Source of the DNA: Tricholoma matsutake
Taxonomy: Eukaryota > Basidiomycota > Agaricomycetes > Agaricales > Tricholomataceae
Assembly: GCA_026075535.2 (NCBI GenBank)
Contig: AP026540.1
Span: 11,408,001 to 11,472,000, forward strand
Direction of reading: 5' to 3'
DNA: 64,000 bases
Positions 33,193 through 44,990 of this stretch are shown here, in pieces (within the stretch, counting starts at the first letter, position 1; the number at the start of each line of letters is the position of its first letter). The position numbers and the translations under genes are program-made. The notes under the pieces are model-generated. The model was not told the DNA's origin and searched no databases. It saw only the letters and a program-made list of their open reading frames with translations.

Positions 33193-33775
33193 TGTTAAAT
33201 ACTGAACTTGAAGAGGAAGTCGTTGGAATTCTGGTCATACTGGACAATAGAAGTTGTAGTGGTCAGATGGAGTAAGACAGGGAATCCTATGGAATTCCAG
33301 GGCAGGGTTTACTTGATGTGTCGCACCAATTGGGGGAGCAGAAAGGACTTGGCTTCAACTTATACAAAGTTGCACCCTTCTCCTCATCAAGTGTCCTAAT
33401 TTCAAGGCGAGGGTAAGGAAGATGACCAGAGGTCCGGAGAATTTCCAGAGAGGATGAGTAAGAGTTTGAGAATGACTTAAGAATGTAATTGGAGTTTTTA
33501 AAGAGGATAGGATTAAGTGGGAGACTTGGTTGATTTACAAACTGGCGATACAAAATGAAAGTAGCTAGCTTAAATACTAAGGTCAGAGTTTCCGAGGCTG
33601 TGGTTAATATGAAAACCGGCTTCCGAGGCAATTCCTGAAACCATTTCACCTAATTGGAAATGAGGGAATTTCACTTCTAGGCAGTGCTGCTGATAGGAGG
33701 TGGGCTGTGATGTAAGGCGGCTGGGAAGGGGGCAGAAAATGATCAGAAGTCCGGTCAGAAGAATCGGTCTTGACA
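33193..33775 (-). repeat. 5' LTR of A2
   Basis: This is a 583-bp LTR with the TG...CA ends shared by the 3' copy. On the minus strand TATTTAAG lies about 33 nt upstream of AGTTTGTAAAT (33543-33533), the predicted transcript start. TGTTT follows directly at 33776. Confidence 0.9.
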
Positions 33776-33780
33776 TGTTT

Positions 33781-33953
33781 CAAAGCCATTTAAATATCTC
33801 AGGAATGGCTTCTCCAATCACTAAGAGTTGGCAGGAGACCCCTTAGCTTTTGATGGGATCTAGCTCCTCAAATATATTGGTAATTCTATGTAATTTATTT
33901 CCCAAGATAGCAAAAAACCTCAGCTTAAGTCAGCTTAAGCTGTGGCAACACTA
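33781..33953. mobile_element. Foldback (MITE-like) element, right half
   Basis: The inverted partner of 10015-10135 lies right after the A2 target duplication. Beyond the paired arm it carries about 55-65 bp with an internal short repeat (CAGCTTAAGTCAGCTTAAGCTG). It ends at the second copy of the 9-bp duplication (33954-33962). Confidence 0.6.
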
Positions 33954-34700
33954 ATTGGTGGAGAGAGGTACATTGCATATTGGATGTGAAACTTCTTATG
34001 TCCACCTCCTTTCACCCCTAAACTGATGGGGCAACAGAACCAGCCAACTGTTCCATTGCCAACCTTTGTGGCCTCCAACCAGAAGGACTGGGTCAAGTTT
34101 CTGGCATTGGTGGAGTTCACAATCAACTCGACCATTAATCATGCCACAGGAATGGCTCCTTTTGAGATCAACTATGGGTTTCTTTCCTGGATGATGAGGG
34201 AACTGCCATTGCCTGAGTGAATCCCTCCAGGTGTACAAACATTTGCCATGGATGTGCTTCGCAACATGGCAATGGCTCATGATAGCATTATTGTGGAATG
34301 AGTGTTCCAACGACACTATGCCAATCAGCATAGGCAAGAGGAGCCTAAGATCAACCCAGGGGATCTAGTGTACCTATCCACTAAGAACCTTAGAATGCCT
34401 AAGGGACACACCAGTAAACTACTGCCCAAGTTTGTGGGGCCTTATAAGGTCCTACTATGCATGTCCAAAAAGTCCAACTATGACTTGGAACTTCCAGATG
34501 AGCTACGATAGAGGAGAGTGCATAACCAGTTTCATGTGAGCCTGTTACGCCCCTACCATGCCAATGATGACACCATGTTCTCCAACCAGTATAGCCCAGA
34601 CCCTTATGACTTCAGCACCCCTGATGATGTCAAATGGTTCACATGATGGGGCATTTCAGACTCCAAAACTGTACAGTAAGACAGGCAGAGATTTAAAAAA
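33954..34700 (+). pseudogene. Integrase of element D, second part
   Basis: The reading resumes with WWREVHC and goes through STSFHP and TDGATE (the third catalytic block of gypsy integrase), NQKDWVKFLALVEFTINST, NPGDLVYLSTKNL, KLLPKFVGPYKVL (GPY/F module) and HNQFHVSLLRPY. It fades after a DDVKWF stretch, where related elements often have a chromodomain-like end. Several TGA and TAA/TAG stops are present. It joins 9840-10014 across 24 kb of nested insertions. Confidence 0.8.
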
Positions 34701-34980
34701 AATTCTCTTCAGCCTCCCATAGCAGTCATGGTGGGAAGTTCTTTCTTTAGCGCCAATCCCATGGGTGACAGCGATGAGGAGACCGATGGTCAGTCTCTGA
34801 GGGGGAGGGATGACAATATTAGGAATAGGGAAAGAGGACGAGGACTCAAACCACAAGGCTTGAGGCAATGAGAAAGGAATCTCAAGCCACAAGGCACAAG
34901 ACCAAGGGAGCGAGAACTCAAACCATGAGGCTCAAGGAGAGACAATCGAGAATGAGACCTTTTGCCAACCTTGGGCAAAA
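34701..34980 (+). other. Purine tract and possible LTR start after D integrase
   Basis: GAGGGGGAGGGA at 34798-34809 is followed by TGACAATATTAGG, as a polypurine tract and 3' LTR start would be. The sequence that follows has repeats of (A)CTCAA(A/G)CCA(C/T)(A/G)AGGC. No LTR end or partner was found. Confidence 0.3.
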
Positions 34981-37273
34981 GGAGAAAAGGATGAGAGGAT
35001 GAGAGAGCTTGTACTGAGGGATAGAGGAATGATGCTCATTTGGGCATTGTGGTTCATTGGGGTGGATACAACGTCTGCAAGCAGTATGCCATGCATGTGT
35101 ACCAGCTGGAGTTTGACCAGGACCCCAACTATCTCAATGCCAAGGACCGCCGCAACCACAAGATCTCCTTGGGGGAACGAGTAGCATCCAGAAGACTCCA
35201 AGATGATTACGAGAATGAGAATGCAAATCTCAGGGCCTGAATTCAGTGCCTTGAGGATGACTTGGACCAGTGCATGAAGGATCACCCTTCCAAATGACCC
35301 CGTGGCTGCAAACCTTCACCCGGACTGTGTTCTCCAGCCAGGGAGTGTTCTTACATGATTGCCGCCACTAGGCCCACCGTTCCTGCCCCAACTGTTTGCC
35401 TAGCTGAGGTGATGGATGTAGATGAAGGTCAGAAGGAAAGGGAGTACCCTCTCTTTCCTCCTTCATGGCCCAGGATGAGCAACCCAGTGTTGAGTATTCC
35501 CCAACCTGCCAACTGGGTCCCCACTCCCCCAGGCCACAATCCTGTCCCTATGGCTTGGCCCCAAAACAGTGCCAAATTTGACCTCTGGGCCATGGCTGCT
35601 GATAATGAAACAGATCTACAGTGAGCACAGTCATATGTGTGTTATGCCAGCCTTATCCCTTCAGAGACCTCTGATGAACTATGCCATCGCCAACTGGAGA
35701 CTTCCCCAGTGGCTCCCTCTGGACCAACAATCCTCCAAGGGGATCTGGCACCTGCATGAGCCAGGCAGGATGGCCCAGCCCCAAATCAACAACTTGGTGG
35801 AATCCTGCCCAATCCATGCACTGCCAACTTTACCAATTCCAGAACTCCCCTGGGTTGGTTCTGGATGAAACACCAAGTTTTCCTCAAGTGAGGGGAATGC
35901 TTTTAATGCATCAACAGGTGCCCCCTGGACTGTCTCAGCAATAGAAATCCAGTTTAAATCTATGCCTGGCAGGGGTGTTCACCACCACAGGATTGTATTG
36001 AAGGGTGCAATCATCAATGGGCATCTCGGTTGCTTTGCACCGAGATAGGCAGTTCATGTCCCCAGTGACTGACAACATCACCATGGAGGACATTGTCTGG
36101 AATCTGGCTTTGATTGGGGTCCCAGACCATGAGGTCAGGGAAGCCTATCACTATGGGATAGGATGGTTGATGGCGACTATGCAGTCCCATAGGGAAGACG
36201 AGTCTATGGATGCTACCACTACCCTACAACGTGTTCATCAAATTGCCCATCCTAGTCCCAAGGATGCTTCGCTGATGACTGAACCCTGTGTATGGTGACC
36301 TCCTCTGGGGGCACACAGTTTGACTCAACCCCCCCCCCCCTGGCAAGCGCAAGAGGAACATGGACTCACCAGAGACTCCTTACCCCTTGGTGGGGCTGTT
36401 AGGACTCTCTTCCTCGATGCATGCAGTGCCTCCAAGCTCTGCATCTAATTCTTCCACTTCAACTATGTGACTTGCAGGCCATGTTGACTCTCTTGTCATT
36501 CCGATAGCACTTCCCCGTCCTGCTCCAACATCCTCCAGGACCTTCCAGTTCTGCATTCTGGTCCTTGAGCCTCCACCCATTGCCTCCCAGCATTCAGATG
36601 AGGATATCTGGATTGTCCAATGGAAACAACTCCTCAGTAGTGTCGACCATGCTCCTAGTTGCAGCGGTGCCTTCTCCCAACATTGTTCCCCTTGTTCCCA
36701 TTCCCCCTGGCTCTTTGAATGCTTTATGAACCCTGGAGACCCCAGACTTTGTGTACAGGGGCTGGACCTACATAGGTCCTCCCTGTCGCACCAAGGCCAA
36801 GAAAAATAAGGCCAAAAAGGAATGAAAGAAGGAACACTTGGCTGCTCAGGGCCCTCCTCTCACAGGGTCAGGAGGGGACAACCCCCAACTCATTGCATGC
36901 ATTACTCAGGGTTGACAAAAGAATAAAGGGTCTGAATCCAAATGCACTGACTCGGTCTCCAAATCTGAGGATGAATCCCCCACCCATGCAGCTGCCCTTC
37001 CGGAGGGAGAGCAACCCCCCAAATTGCCTGCCATGGAATTGTTCCCAGTGACTCCCATATCCCAGGTGCCATCTCTGGTGTCTAATGTGGAGTCACCAAC
37101 CTTCCCATCCATCCCGTCAGGTCATGGAATGGAACTAGACAAACCCAGTGGCAATCTGTCCTCCAGCTATCCTCACCCTCAACCTTCCCAGGCTGAGTAA
37201 AAGTATTCCTTGTGGTCCTCATTTACTTCTTGATTTCTTGGGTCGGTCATGGCTTGCCCTTGGGGTTCAAGCC
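34981..37273 (+). pseudogene. Decayed unknown coding region upstream of LTR G
   Basis: Coding-like plus-strand sequence runs through changing frames with stops. Early parts read KQYAMHVYQLEFDQDP and SRRLQDDYENENANLR (coiled-coil-like). The middle is rich in Pro, Trp and Ser (WPRMSNPVLS, PAMELFPVTP), and another part reads TMEDIVWNLALIGVPDHEVR. The last part (about 36905-37200) is Ser/Pro-rich and ends just before a purine tract and an LTR. No reverse transcriptase, protease or integrase motif was seen. It may be a gag-like or accessory gene of a decayed LTR element, or a captured host sequence. Confidence 0.4.
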
Positions 37274-37285
37274 AAAGGGGGAGAG

Positions 37286-37465
37286 TGTAGTGATGGCTGA
37301 CTAGTTTGCTAGTCTTTACATATATTTACTTTACCTGTCAATAGCTTCAAACCAGACCCTTTATAAGGGCCATTCAATATTTAGATCAATGGACTTTTTA
37401 CTTACACAACAATATACATGATATGTGTTATGGAAAATCTAAGGTCTAACCCCCAGTTTACTACA
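37286..37465 (+). repeat. LTR of element G (3' or solo)
   Basis: This 180-bp sequence starts TGTAGT and ends ACTACA, with a purine tract AAAGGGGGAGAG directly before it. TTTATAAGG at about 37361 may be the TATA box. No 5' partner is in the window. Its small size would suit a copia-type or non-autonomous element. Confidence 0.6.
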
Positions 37466-38440
37466 CCCAGGGAGTGGGATACCCACATGGTAGGCACCTC
37501 CCAACCCTTGACACACGCCACATCACTGAAACCCCCCTAACCCCCTTCAACCCAGACAGCACAGCACTGAGATGGTGGACCACTATGGATGATGCCCCAC
37601 ACACCTCCAGCCTCATGGGGTGGTTAGTGGGTGGAACAATGATGTGGAGGGGAGACAAAAGAGGGGGGGAGATGAGGGGGGATGGGGACTGCCACCACCA
37701 CCACCACTGCGAGCACCTGCTCGCAGGGTGGATGTGTGGGTGAGGAAACAAGGGGGAGATGAAAAAGGCCATGACACCCGCCCCATGCCTATGAGCATCT
37801 GCTTGTAGGGTGGTTTGTGGGTTAGCGCAGGGAGAGGAGACTGTGACAACACACCACACCCCCAGCCTCACGAGCAACTGCTCGTGAGGTGGTTGGATGG
37901 GCTCCCCTTGTTTTTTGTGTTTCTGTTTCTTTTACTAACAACTTTTTTACAGATTATGTGTACAATATCAATGAGTACAATGGCACCACCACCAACAAAC
38001 CCGCCAATGACCCCAACACCACCACAGAGTGATGGCAACAATGACTAGTATGGGCCAGACACCACCAATGTGAGAGGACGGGTGCAAAGAGGACACTGGC
38101 ACCAGCAACAACACCAGCAGTGACATGACCAGGCCACTAACAACAATGCCTCCTTGAATAGGTAATCACCTCCTTGAATAGGTTTTTTTTCTTTCCTTTT
38201 TCAATCTGTTTTATTTTTAAAACTAATGATTTAATTTATAGCAAACAAGGACACAAGTCGAAGGCCCCATGAGGGGACAGATACAGGCCAAGGAGAGGCT
38301 GATGCAAGTACACAACAGGGAATGGAATGGCTGAAATGGTGAGGAGCCAATGGACAACATGAGGGACAAAATGACATGACAAGGAGGGTGTCCTCAGTGG
38401 AAGCTTATTTTATTTTATTTTGTATTTTATATATCAAATA
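37466..38440. repeat. Repeat-rich non-coding segment with hairpins
   Basis: Four copies of the GAGCA(A/C)CTGCTC hairpin family occur (about 37605-37635, 37710-37740, 37790-37825 and 37865-37890, the last a near-perfect CCTCACGAGCAACTGCTCGTGAGG palindrome). A further intron-like stretch with GGTAATCA...CTAATG...TTTATAG lies at 38160-38242. The composition and motifs match 8930-9165. Confidence 0.6.
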
Positions 38441-40106
38441 ATGAATAACTTTTGGTCCTCTGTTAATGGAAATTCAACTGTTTAAAGTATTTACTGTGCC
38501 TGGTCAGGTACACTCAGCCACACTAGGTACTCGGTCAGTTGCCTCTACATCTCCATAATGTTTTTTGTGTACATTTTCTGTAGTACAGTTGAATAGACCA
38601 TACCTGGGGCTACACCCATGCCAACTCTTGGGCCTTCAATGTCCCTACTTTATGAGCACAGCCTATTTTGATAAGCGATCAGTCAGGTATTACCAGATTT
38701 TGCTGTGGGAACTGCAGTTCCTAATCTGGTCAAATGCCAGTTCTCCACCATTTCGTATCCATTTGGCTTCAAATTGTGAGGTGACATGGATATTAGTTTG
38801 GGGTTTGTATACATGTAGTCCCCCCCCCTTCATACTGCTCTTAATTCCATGTATCTCTTATGTTCTTGGCATGCAATACCAAATCCAGTCTCATAGCTGA
38901 TGGAACCAAGTTGAGCCTATATCAAGGAAGGGGGCCACAAACTGCTCTAGATCTTTTGGTACATCAAAATATAGTACTATCTCTCTATTTCCCCACCACT
39001 TTATGAATTTTCCCAACTTTCATTGCATGGCATTTTGACACTTTAATGTTTATGGTGAGATTACATGAGTGGTAATTGTTGAATAAATTTTTAGTGGAAG
39101 ACATCGAACTGGATAGAACTTGTAGTTAAGATGTGAAACCAATCATAGTAGCATGAAAATAAAGGCCAATTAGCCCTTTGTTGCCACAGTTTTGGTACCT
39201 CCAACGGCATGATATTCCAATTTTGCCTACAACAGCTATTCTACTACATATTACCACACACTCATTCACATGTTTCCACCACTAATTTCAATAGTTATGC
39301 CCATCTCCCAGTCAATTTGAGTGAGTACTTGAGAAACAAGGGAGAAGGGACGAGAGTGAACACATGAAGCCAAAGTTTTGATGGGTGGCCGAGTACCTGA
39401 AATTGCCCAATTTGGCACCCCCTGCAGCAAAATATTCATATCTCTTCAACAATGCCACAAAAAAAATCTGGAGCATCCTAAATACAAGATAACTTAGTTG
39501 TCTTGCTTCCCAAAGTCAAAATTTTCCACCACAGTCTGTATTCAATCTGTACCACATCATTTTAGCTAGCCTGGCTGACTACTAGGCTGGGCACAGTACT
39601 GGATATTGAAAATCCACCTGTAGTGGATGAATTGCCTACGACATGGTAAAAATGACAGGGTATGAAATGTGCCATTTTTGACATGAATTTCACCACTTTG
39701 GTTTGTACCTTTAAAAAATGAAAATGATATGATGGCATTATACAATTACCAGCTGATAGATATAAATTTATTCCCTCTGTGGATTGTATTCATTCCCTCC
39801 AGGTATTATATTCAGTACTTGTAGACACTAATAATGGCATGAATTTACATATATAAGAGGGGGGAATTGGGGTATGAATTTCTGGCATGGGGGGGTCCAC
39901 AGTGTTATCCACATTGCACAAGTGGAGATCCTGAATATACTGCATTCATTGATCACATCAGAGAAGATTCTGAGCATCCAGAAACTTCTCATCAATTACA
40001 CAGAATCATACTATGACAGCATCATTGAAAGGGCCATGAACATCAGATGATCCATATGCCACTACGGTGTGAAAGGCAACAAAGGTAAACAATTGGGTTT
40101 CATTCG
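38441..40106. other. AT-rich intergenic region without genes
   Basis: About 1.7 kb of AT-rich DNA separates the transposon block from the first host gene. No open frame with protein-like composition, no LTR and no RNA gene was recognised. The last 100 bp should hold the promoter of the gene at 40107. Confidence 0.6.
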
Positions 40107-40793
40107 ATGCCGTCGTTGGCTGGATTGTTTTCAAGAAAGTCTAAATCTACGCAGTCTTCTCCGAATGTCTATCAGAATAATGTCGCCGCGTCTTCCAGCA
40201 AACTGCGATTACCCTTTTCTCGCAAAAAGCCATCCACTTCTTCCACTTCTCTCCTTCCACCAAGCATCACCTCCGCTTCAGACTCTCCCATAGATCACCG
40301 CCGTCTTCGTCCCCCTCCTTCAAAATCTGCCATATTCGCTGCTTATGCGGACCCTCAAATCGCTCTCTCAACCCGTTCTCTTCCTCCCTCTCCTCTTCCT
40401 ACTCCTCCTCCCCAAAAATCTTCATTCTTTCAGTGGGGTTCAAAATCTACTCCTTCTACACCCCATTACATCAAAAAATCTGAGTCTCCCACAGAGGAAA
40501 AGTCCTTCAACCTCAAAGCTTTTCGCCATATATCCAATAACTCTGATATTTCTCTGAATCAAGGTCCTCCTCGTCCCAGAGGCACTAGTATCACCTCGGA
40601 ATCATCACAGCGTATATCCGTCGCTGCATTCAGAGAAGTACAGGCACGTAGGAGTACTACAGACTCTCCCGTTCCTTCTTTCAGAGCTACTAGCCCTACA
40701 AAACCCGACCCCAAACGCCGCTCTTCAAACCTCGCCTTGACTTCCGAGAGCGATGACGGGAGCTCATCCCGAGAGGAAGACGATGATCCTTCC

Positions 40794-40826
<33 letters not shown>

Positions 40827-43800
40827 CTTTCAAGGCACGGACGTATCAAACCACGTCTAGGAATTTATCGGAAACGCACTGTCACCAGATCAAAGCTTGG
40901 TGATGGTGATACCCGCTTCAGAGCTACCAAATCTGAAAGTGGGCACGCCTCCATCTCGCATGTGCAAGCCTGGAGGAGCCATTCGTTTGTGCCTTCGCCT
41001 GCTATTACGCCTTCTTCTTCTTCGCATGATGAGAAGACGCAAATCCAGAATCCAACTCGGGAGCTACCCGAGCCTCAGCAGAGATCTCAGTCGAGTCTAG
41101 GTTTCACGACGAGACAACGCGCGAGTATCAGTGTCAGCGCTGTATTGCCGAGTGCAGCTGCCAAGAGGGCCAGTGCCGTCGTTACCAAGGGTGGTAAGTG
41201 GTTCACTTTTTGTTTTTTTAAACTGTGCTGATGAAGTTGTAGAATCCAAGAAGGAAGGGGATGGTATGTTTTACTTGTATTGATTACAATGCACGCTGAT
41301 TCGTGAGTTCTGGTGTAGATCCCGGGAAACCCAATTTCGGAGGACCTTCAACAATTCCCAACCCCAGCCACCCCTCTATTCCCATCCCAACACACAAACA
41401 CGCCCCCTCCACCTCCATCTCCACCATTACCGCCGACTCGGACTCGGACAACGCTCCCCTCGCTCTCCTAATGCAACCCCGCCGACCAGGCAGTGCCCTC
41501 TCCCACATCTCCAACGCCCGCTCCACTTCCTCAAATAAACCAAAGCCGTTGATCGATATCAGCGAGCTTACCGGGAACACCATGAGGAAGGGAAAGGGAA
41601 AGGCGAAAGAGAATGATCTGGCGTTCACGGGGGGTGCTACCCTTATCTCTGCTGGACCCAGTAGTATATTAGGTGAGGCCGTGGGTGGAAGAGTGCTATC
41701 GAGCAGTCCTACGCAGATGAGCCCCCCACTGGCGTTCTCGGTGTCCCCGCCGACCAAGTTTGTGAGTCCCCCTGCGTCGCCTGTGAGGGAGGCTAGGGAG
41801 TTGCCCCCAGGGGAGTATAGTGTGAAGAGCCAGGAACAACATGTGGGGAAGAGGGAGGCGCCGATTAGTGAGCGGTTATCCAGGATTGTGCAGTCGAGTG
41901 TTGGTGGGGGAAGTGGGTCTGACCCCAACGCCAATGCCAACGCGAACACTCACACGAAGCCGCTGTTGCTCCCGCGGTTACATCTAGACCGCGGGCCTCC
42001 CACGTCGGAGCCAACTACTCCTCCACGGCTGAGTCCTCCTGATCAGGGATTGGCGGATATATTAGGTGGGAGTGTTCGTTTGATATCGAGGGAGGGGGAG
42101 AGTGAGAGTGAGGGTGAGGGTGAGGGTGGGGTGGGGAGAGGGAGGGTGCTAGAGATGGGGATAGGGTCAGGGTCGAGTAAAGGAAAGGAAAAAGAGAAAG
42201 AGAAAGAGGCCACCACGAAACGCTCTCCAACGAAACTTCGGAAAAAGTCACCTCCAATGGGGAAAGGCGGTAGTTCGAGGTCAAAGTCTTTGCCGTTATC
42301 TCTCGCGCAGGTGTCGGATGTTAACGTGGGTTCGGAGAGGGAGAGGGAGAGAGAGAACGAGAGGGAGAACGAGAGGGGAAGGGAGAGAGAGGATCGAATC
42401 GCGCCGCCTATCCCGATTAAACAGCGTGCGCCGACGCCTTCGTTTAGTGTTACGTCGCGCCCTGTGAGATCGAACTTAAGTTCTCCGACTACGCCTACTA
42501 CGCCTGGGAGCTTGAGCTTTAGTGGGGGCGGGGATGTGGATCAAGGGCAGGGGCAGAGGCAGAGCATTACGACGATGGTGTCTAATTCTTCTTCTCCTGT
42601 GGCGGCTCCTTCTCGACCTGGATCTGGACCTGGGGCATCTGTGAATATGAATATGAATGTCAATAGAGGCGAGAGGCAGAGGAGCAGTACTTTGCTGAAT
42701 GGTCCGGTTGTTCTTGGTTCTGTGTCGTCCACGACGTCTTCTGCCACTGCGACTGCGGCCACGGCTACGACTACGACTGCGCTCAAGGGAGTGTCCTCGG
42801 CTTCCCCTGCGACGGGTAAACCAGCCATGTCAAAATCGTCCGCTGCTTCGCCTATGGCTAAAAGTCCCACTCCAACTTCAACTTCAGCTCCCACTCCCCC
42901 AGCTCCAGCTCCAACCCAAGCTCCAGCTCCAGCTCCACCGCCGGCCCCACCCCCACTCACAGCCCCCACCCCAAGATCCTCATCCTCATCCTCATCCTCA
43001 CTCAAAACAGGGCCTCCCCCAAAGCCATTCGCAGCAGGCACTGCACTAAAGAGAGAGAGTCCCGCTAGTTCTACGGGGGACTCGAGTAGTGGGCGGGTGC
43101 CATTTACGCCTAGGGACGGAAGTGAGGTGGAGAGTGCGAGTGCGAGTGCGAGTGAGGGACCGAGGAGGGTGGGTGTGGGTGTGTTGAGGCATGAGAAGAG
43201 ACGGAGTGTGAGTTTTGAGGATGAGTTGGGTGTTGGTGGGGGTGTTGGTGGGAAGGGGAGGGAGAGAGAGGTAGATGTGGGTAGTGATGTCGAGGAGAGG
43301 AGGAGGGAGAGGAGGAGGGGTGAGGCAAGAGCTGCTATTGAGGTGGGTTTTTTTGCTTGGTTTTTTTTTTTTTTTGGATGTTAATTTATTTATTTTTTTT
43401 GCAGTTGGGCAATGTGATTAATGGACGTGGACCGATCATCGATGAAGATGATGACGAGGACGATTTACCGATTAATCAAACCATGTCGGGTGCTAGAATG
43501 TCCGCTGTGAACCCCATGATGGGTATGGGAGGAGCTCAAATGCCTTTTGGAGGCACCTCGCCGTCGTGGAACCCCAATTCCAACCTGAACATGAACCCGA
43601 ACATGACCCCGTGGCAGATGCAGATGCAGATGCAGATGAACCCCCAAATACCAATACCAATGCCATTCATGAACATGAACATGCCCATGAACCCCAACCC
43701 CAATCCCAATCCCAATCCCAACCTGAATCCCAGCCCTAACACCCCTGGTGTAGACCCCAGCTTCATACTAGCACACCAGCAAGCGATGATGTACGCGAAA

Positions 43801-44403
43801 CAGGCGTATCAGATGGCAGTGGCGCAGCAGGCTATGGCTGCTGCTGGGGATGAGTGGGAGCGTGGATCGAGTATTGGGGGCTTTGGAGGTGGGGGGAGTG
43901 TTTATGGTGGGGGTGCGCCTGGGTTTGGGATGAGTGTGGGTATGGGGGGAGGTATGGGCATGGGTGGGGGTACGGGCATGGGTATGGGTGGTGGTATGGG
44001 GAACGGATGGTCCACCAGCTCGGTGATATTCCCACCTAGTTCGAGATCGATGTATGCTGGTGGGTTTAGCGGTGCCCGGAGTGAATATGGCGGTGGAGTC
44101 GGAGGTGGAGGTGGAGGTGGAGGTGGAGGTGTAGGTGGGGGTGGGGGTGCGTGGAGCTCGTCGAGGAGCTCGTATGGTGAATTTGGGGGTGGTAAAGGAG
44201 GTGCAGCCAAGTCTGGGATGGTCGGAACAGGCGGACAGCGTAATTCTGGGCTTTACCCGCCTATTCCGCAGGGGAATGCGGGTGGTGGTGGGTCTAATGT
44301 TGGACGTGCTACGCCCAGGTCTAGGACCGCTAGTCAACCTGCGAATGTGGGTCGTGGTGTTCGTAGGACTCCGCCGCCTTCGAGTTGGAAAGCTGGGGTT
44401 TGA
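40107..44403 (+). CDS. Large disordered Ser/Pro/Gly-rich protein, unknown function
   Basis: There are four exons (40107-41193, 41243-41263, 41319-43342 and 43405-44403), total 4131 nt, giving 1376 residues in phase. The second exon is a 21-nt microexon. The N-terminus (MPSLAGLFSRKSK) is basic and Ser/Thr-rich. An acidic run of Asp follows near residue 235. The middle has long Ser, Pro, Ala and Thr tracts and Glu/Arg stretches. The last part has a DEDDDEDD patch, a Met/Asn/Pro-rich repeat region and Gly-rich repeats. No enzyme domain, membrane segment or signal peptide is seen. Low complexity suggests a scaffold or regulatory protein with many phosphosites. Start choice: the ATG precedes a long open frame with agaricomycete-like composition. 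The family was not identified. Confidence 0.75.
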
Positions 44404-44990
44404 TGTGGGTACGTTGATTTTTTGCTTGGTTTAGAGTTTTCTTTCTTTCTTTCTTTCTTTCTCATACATTGCTCGAATTCATTGAACAGTCCGTTATTAT
44501 TGCATTACACCCATTTGACCATCACTTTTTTTTTTTTTTTTTCAAGTTAGTACAATCCAGCACGCGTTTTTGAACATCTAATTATGTAATTATCCTCTCA
44601 TTTGTCACTCACATGATACCTTTCGTACTACATACATTTTTCTCTCTGCACAACACATGTTCTTCATCAGATATATCTATGGTCAATGAATGCAACTTAT
44701 TTATAGAATGCAACAAGAAACTAAAAGCTCTACTGATGATAATAATCTTATAGCTTACGACAAATATGCGGTCATATGTTATTATGCCCATCCGGGCCCG
44801 TCAGAGATTAAGATACAACTGGGAGAACAGCGGGCTGGTCGTGACGGATCGGTTCCACGGCAACAGCACGAGAAAGAGAAAGGGCTTTCAATTTTTCTTC
44901 AATTGTTGATGTACGGAGTAAGGTATTCGCAGTCTCGTCGCTGAAAGGGGCCAGATCTTAATAAATGCGTATACATGGCCAGGGGATTGC
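44404..44990. other. Convergent intergenic region
   Basis: The 3' ends of the disordered-protein gene and the Sec14-like gene face each other here. The region contains a CTTT microsatellite (44442-44462) and a 19-T run (44527-44543). No gene is supported. Confidence 0.6.

Larger units (their letters stand above)
10162..33775 (-). mobile_element. Chromovirus A2 (Ty3/gypsy), complete but split by B and C
   Basis: A full element lies on the minus strand: 5' LTR 33775-33193, gag 32948-31738, protease and start of RT 31657-30741, rest of RT, RNase H and integrase 20390-18105, integrase C-terminus and chromodomain 12179-11765, an antisense gene (10864-11615), and 3' LTR 10744-10162. The flanking duplication is TGTTT (10157-10161 and 33776-33780). 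Removing B and C with one copy of each of their target duplications restores continuous reading across both junctions. The integrase second catalytic block reads CNRG rather than SDRG, and stops are present, so it is not active as read. Confidence 0.9.

Noticed and set aside
38565..38900. Open frame of 111 codons in the intergenic region
   Set aside because: The AT-rich context, odd composition and lack of splice sites or motifs suggest chance.
41284..41949. Minus-strand open frame of 221 codons
   Set aside because: It lies opposite exon 3 of the disordered protein and mirrors its biased composition.
42541..44337. Several Gly/Ala- or Pro-rich minus-strand frames
   Set aside because: They are shadows of the GC-rich low-complexity exons on the plus strand.
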